Assembly (NCBI GenBank): GCA_901420285.1
Contig: CABDVE010000001.1
Span: 1,860,001 to 1,924,000, forward strand
Direction of reading: 5' to 3'
DNA length: 64,000 bases
DNA from: Stutzerimonas stutzeri
GTDB lineage: Bacteria; Pseudomonadota; Gammaproteobacteria; Enterobacterales; Pasteurellaceae
Shown: piece by piece, positions 60,653-64,000 of the stretch
Numbering within the stretch: position 1 is the stretch's first letter
Layout: the number at the start of each line of letters is the position of its first letter
Position numbers and translations under genes: made by a program
Notes under the pieces: model-generated
Seen by the model: only the letters and a program-made list of their open reading frames with translations
What the model was told of the DNA's origin: nothing
Database searches by the model: none

Positions 60653-61002
60653 TATTTATCCAACATTTTGCCCAGCGGTTCGCCGCCTACAAGATGCATA
60701 TGAATGTGAAAGACTTCTTGTCCACCGTGCTTGTTACAATTAACGATTAAACGATAGCCGTCTTCCGCAATACCTTCTTGTTTGGCCAATTTCGCTGCCA
60801 CGGTAAACAAACGACCGAGCATCGCTTCATCTTGTTCGCTTACATCATTGACGGTCGGAATCAATTTATTCGGAATAATTAAAATATGCGTCTTCGCTTG
60901 CGGAGCAATATCGCGGAAAGCAGTCACCCACTCGTCTTGATAAACGATCGTTGCCGGAATTTCTTTACGAATAATTTTGCTGAAAATGGTCTCTTCTGCC
61001 AT
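60652..61002 (-). CDS. hinT: Purine nucleoside phosphoramidase HinT
   Basis: HinT is a histidine-triad hydrolase acting on adenosine phosphoramidates. The triad HIHMH lies at residues 99-103 ([10 protein letters not shown]). The N-terminal [13 protein letters not shown] and the [12 protein letters not shown] strand are typical. Length is 116. It is first in hinT-ycfL-nagZ-rlmC. Confidence 0.95.
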   Translation of the reverse strand: MAEETIFSKIIRKEIPATIVYQDEWVTAFRDIAPQAKTHILIIPNKLIPTVNDVSEQDEAMLGRLFTVAAKLAKQEGIAEDGYRLIVNCNKHGGQEVFHIHMHLVGGEPLGKMLDK

Positions 61003-61091
61003 GGGGTTTTCCTTTGTTTAATGAAAAGTGCGATTGAAAAAACCGCGCATTTTTATCAGAAATCAAGAGAATTGTAATTTACCCTGTTCGG

Positions 61092-61116
61092 AAAAAAGCC
61101 TATGTTTCCATAGGCT
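61092..61116 (-). terminator. Terminator after ppiD
   Basis: AGCCTATG (61097-61104) pairs with CATAGGCT (61109-61116). A T run follows on the minus strand (61092-61096). Confidence 0.8.
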
Positions 61117-61134
61117 CTCAACCAACATTAAGGA

Positions 61135-62994
61135 TTAATTTTCCTCTTCTTGTTTAATGAAACTTTCGTTAATCTCAATTTGTGCTTTTTCGCGTAGCGC
61201 TTGCATTAACTGCGCACGTAATTCCAACTGACGGGCTTTTAATAATTGCGCACCAAATTGTGTCAATTCTTGCTCGGTTAATTCGCCCTGCTCCACTTTA
61301 TCAAGCGCTGCAATAATTACATCGCCTTTGCCATTACGCACGATTTTGTAAGTCGCGCCGTTTTCCGGTTTGGCAATGGAGAAAATGCCGTTAATGAGTG
61401 TCGCGTCTTGGTTGTCCGCAAAAGTAAAAATTTGTTCTGCACCGAAGGCTAAGTCTGACCGCGGTTTATTCGGATTTGCCGATAATTCTCCGACTGCTTG
61501 AGTTGCGCTTGCCAATAAAGCTTTTTCCGCTTTTTCGCGTTTTAAGAAGGTTTCGATGTCCGCTTTTGCTTCGTCCAAACTTTTAATCCCTTCCGCTTTA
61601 TGATCTAGCACACGCACTACCACAAAATCTTGCTCGCCCACATTTAAAGGTTCGGAATTTACACCACCGTTGGAAATATCGGATTCAAATATTGCAGAAA
61701 TCACGCCGGATGAATTTAATGCTGCCGGTGCATTTTGACGGGTAAAATAATCGCTTTCTTGCACTTTCACACCGGCTGCTTGCGCTGCGCCTTCTAAAGA
61801 TTTGCTGTCTTCAAAGGCTTTTTCACGTACTTGTTTTTCCACCAATAAAAAGCGATTTTCCAATAAATCTTTGCGCACCGCATCAGCGACTTGGTTTTTC
61901 ACCTCGTTTAACGCTTTTTCTTTACGCTCTTTAACTAAAATAATATGGAAACTACCGTCCACATAAACCGGCTCGCTATAAGCACCGACCGGCAAATTCA
62001 CTGCTGCCTCTTCAAATGCTTTCGGCAATTCGTTAGCATTAACCCAACCTAATTCACCGCCGTTTTCGCCAGAAATTTTATCCGCCGAACGCGCTTTAGC
62101 CAATTCAGCGAAGCTCGCGCCATTTTTTAATTCTTGATAAGCCGCTTTCGCTTCTTGCTCGTTCGCAAACTGAATATGTGCTAAACGTTGAGTCATAAAT
62201 TGCGCTTTATTGTCTTGATAATATTGTGCTATTTCAACATCACTCACGCTGATGCCTTTTGCCACTTCAGCACCCGAAACTTGAATATATTGTACTTTCA
62301 CTTGTTCCGGTTGAGTAAAGGCTTTTTGATTCGCATCGTAATAAGCCTTGATTTCGTCAAGGCTAACATTTTGCTTTGCCATCTCTTCAGCAAGAGAAAA
62401 TATCGCCAAACGAGCGAAACGTTTTTGGAAAAACACTTGCGCATTATCTTTCACTTGTAGCGGCACAACAAATTCGCTATCGGCAATGCCGTTTTGCATT
62501 TGTTCCAGGGTTAACGCGCCACGTAAAATATTAGCGTACATATCCGGTGTTAAACGGCTTTGCGCAAGAATTTGTTGATACAAAGCGTTATCGAATTTGC
62601 CGTTCGATTGGAAATTCGGATCGGTTACGATCGCACGTTTAATCATATCATCGCTTACCCCCAATTTAAGTTCTTTCGCATATTGGCGAAGTAATTCTTG
62701 ATCGATCAAACGCTCGATTAAATCTTGACGTAAATTATTGACAAATTCCGGAGAATCGGAGCGCATTAAAAAAGCTTCGCCTTCTTGTGCCGCACGGGTT
62801 TCGAATTCTTGGTTATAGCGATTCATAAAATCTTGCTGAGAAATAATCTCACCGTTTATTTTCGCTGCATATGAATCGTTTGAGCTAAATAAATAGCCAG
62901 ACATCCCACCGATTAAAAAAGAAACCGTAATCAAACCGAGAATAAATTTAGCCACTTTGGTATTTGCCATACCATGCATTTTTTCAATAAACAT
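61135..62994 (-). CDS. ppiD: Periplasmic folding chaperone PpiD
   Basis: PpiD is a membrane-anchored periplasmic chaperone at the Sec translocon. One N-terminal helix (about 15-34) is followed by a SurA-like chaperone domain (AAKINGEIISQQDFMNRYNQ) and a parvulin-type domain at about 265-360 (RLAHIQFANEQEAKAAYQEL to FHIILVKER). A C-terminal helical domain closes it. Length is 619. It has its own terminator. YfgM, a PpiD partner in E. coli, is at 47 kb. Confidence 0.94.
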   Translation of the reverse strand: MFIEKMHGMANTKVAKFILGLITVSFLIGGMSGYLFSSNDSYAAKINGEIISQQDFMNRYNQEFETRAAQEGEAFLMRSDSPEFVNNLRQDLIERLIDQELLRQYAKELKLGVSDDMIKRAIVTDPNFQSNGKFDNALYQQILAQSRLTPDMYANILRGALTLEQMQNGIADSEFVVPLQVKDNAQVFFQKRFARLAIFSLAEEMAKQNVSLDEIKAYYDANQKAFTQPEQVKVQYIQVSGAEVAKGISVSDVEIAQYYQDNKAQFMTQRLAHIQFANEQEAKAAYQELKNGASFAELAKARSADKISGENGGELGWVNANELPKAFEEAAVNLPVGAYSEPVYVDGSFHIILVKERKEKALNEVKNQVADAVRKDLLENRFLLVEKQVREKAFEDSKSLEGAAQAAGVKVQESDYFTRQNAPAALNSSGVISAIFESDISNGGVNSEPLNVGEQDFVVVRVLDHKAEGIKSLDEAKADIETFLKREKAEKALLASATQAVGELSANPNKPRSDLAFGAEQIFTFADNQDATLINGIFSIAKPENGATYKIVRNGKGDVIIAALDKVEQGELTEQELTQFGAQLLKARQLELRAQLMQALREKAQIEINESFIKQEEEN

Positions 62995-63057
62995 ATTTAC
63001 CCTTTTAAAAAGACAAAAATTGCGTCGATTATAATAGAAAGTAAGAAAAATCTCACC

Positions 63058-63624
63058 CTAAAATACAAAAACACCGTGTTCAAACAAGATTCTCACGCCC
63101 ATCACAATCAGCACTAAACCACCGAAAATTTCTGCTTTACTTTTGAATGTTCTTCCCAAAAAATGGCCGCTCTTTACACCTGCAAAAGAAAGCATTAATG
63201 TGGTTAAACCGATAATCCAAAGTGCCTCAATAATATTCACGTTCAAAAACGCAAAGGAAATTCCTACGGCGAGTGCATCAATGCTGGTTGCAATGCCGAG
63301 CGTAAATAACCGTTTTAAGCTGATAAACTCAATGACGGAACGTTCGTCTTCATCGCGAAAACCTTCGCGAATCATATTCATGCCAATTAATGAAAGAAGC
63401 ACAAAAGCAATCCAATGATCCCAATATTGAATCAGCTTATTAAATTGTGACCCGAGCACATACCCTATCGCCGGCATGAAGGCTTGAAAGAAACCGAAAC
63501 AAAAGGCGATGCTCAACGCTTGTTTCCAACGAAAAGAGCGCATTGCCAAGCCCTTGGAAATCAACACGGCAAAAGCATCCATCGAAAGTCCCAATGCAAT
63601 GAGCCATAAGGTATAAAAACTCAT
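63058..63624 (-). CDS. mntP: Manganese efflux pump MntP
   Basis: MntP is an inner-membrane Mn2+ exporter with six helices and duplicated halves, each with a conserved Asp (LGLSMDAFAVLISKG; IATSIDALAVGISFA). Length is 188. It starts 3 bp after the mnmE stop, with no room for a manganese riboswitch, so it is probably transcribed with mnmE. Confidence 0.92.
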   Translation of the reverse strand: MSFYTLWLIALGLSMDAFAVLISKGLAMRSFRWKQALSIAFCFGFFQAFMPAIGYVLGSQFNKLIQYWDHWIAFVLLSLIGMNMIREGFRDEDERSVIEFISLKRLFTLGIATSIDALAVGISFAFLNVNIIEALWIIGLTTLMLSFAGVKSGHFLGRTFKSKAEIFGGLVLIVMGVRILFEHGVFVF

Positions 63625-63627
63625 GCA

Positions 63628-64000
63628 CTATTTCCCAATACAAAATGAACTGAAAATATTGCCGAGCAAATCGTCGGAAGTAAATTGCCCGGTGATTTCG
63701 CTTAAATTACCTTGAACCAAACGCAATTCTTCCGCTAATAATTCACCGGCATGAAATTCCGTTAATTGCTGCAAACCAATTTGCAAATGTTCCGCCGCTT
63801 TTTCCAGCGCCTCCAAATGGCGACGACGTGCCAAAAATCCGCCTTCAATCCCGGTTTGAAAGCCCATCGCTTGCTTTAAATGCTCACGTAATAATTGCAC
63901 ACTGCTGTGATTTTGTGCGGAAAGACGAATCACTTGATAACCGCCTTCTTCGCTTACACCTTCCCTTTCGCCGCTTAAATCAATTTTATTACGCACAATA
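63628..64000 (-). CDS. mnmE: tRNA modification GTPase MnmE, C-terminal part (gene cut by window end)
   Basis: The 3' end of mnmE, which with MnmG modifies U34 of several tRNAs. The fragment begins in the G domain at the NKxD motif (RNKIDLSGE) and runs through the last helical domain ([19 protein letters not shown]) to the C-terminal FCIGK containing the conserved Cys. About 124 codons are in the window; the start lies beyond 64000. Confidence 0.94.
   Translation of the reverse strand, partial: IVRNKIDLSGEREGVSEEGGYQVIRLSAQNHSSVQLLREHLKQAMGFQTGIEGGFLARRRHLEALEKAAEHLQIGLQQLTEFHAGELLAEELRLVQGNLSEITGQFTSDDLLGNIFSSFCIGK

Overview
The window is chromosomal DNA of a Pasteurellaceae bacterium close to Haemophilus/Aggregatibacter. 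The evidence is gene order (der-dnaQ-rnhA-ompP2; nagA-nagB-nanA-siaR-nanK-nanE / siaP-siaT-nanM; crp-yheU-slmA-dut-coaBC; rlmN-pilF-rodZ-ispG-hisS-yfgM; pbpG-yfeABCD), protein similarity recalled from H. influenzae and E. coli, and copies of the Hin-type DNA uptake sequence AAGTGCGGT. The genus cannot be fixed from the sequence alone. No insertion sequence, prophage, rRNA or CRISPR array is visible.

Layout. 0-7.6 kb: uracil permease and hda, the GTPase der, two identical tRNA-Asp genes, divergent dnaQ/rnhA, an OmpP2-type porin and a small SAM methyltransferase. 7.7-17.8 kb: a complete sialic acid locus. A TRAP transporter (siaP, siaT) and mutarotase (nanM) face the catabolic operon nanE-nanK-siaR-nanA-nagB-nagA, with a CRP-type site and AT-rich dyads between them. 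18-23.7 kb: crp, slmA, dut, coaBC, radC, L28/L33 and mutM. 23.8-25.8 kb: a DUF554 membrane protein, then mtlR next to a deletion scar in which 16 codons of mtlA are fused out of frame to the last ~207 codons of mtlD. 26-30 kb: nitrite ammonification genes nrfABCD. 30.3-34.4 kb: rng, putP, cmoB. 34.4-38.6 kb: a type III restriction-modification system whose mod gene carries nine 11-bp repeats and is out of frame. 38.7-45.7 kb: the whole cytochrome c maturation set ccmABCDEFGHI. 46-58 kb: sodA, hisS/ispG/rodZ/rlmN, pbpG and the metal ABC transporter yfeABCD. 58-64 kb: rlmC, nagZ, ycfL, hinT, ppiD, mntP and the 3' end of mnmE.

Several parts fit together. CcmA-I makes the c-type cytochromes that NrfA and NrfB need. 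The region upstream of nrfA and the ccmA-sodA region each hold a NarP-like 7-2-7 site followed by an FNR-like box about 29-30 bp away. Sialic acid taken up by SiaPT is opened, cleaved, phosphorylated, epimerised, deacetylated and deaminated by the adjacent enzymes.

The observations most worth following are: (1) a 12-bp word CAATGCGGTGCT, about 36 near-exact copies by eye, three times as common as the classic uptake sequence and often paired as a terminator; (2) the 11-bp-repeat phase-variable mod; (3) the mtl deletion scar with an orphaned array of three CRP sites; (4) the matching NarP/FNR site pairs. All counts were made by eye.
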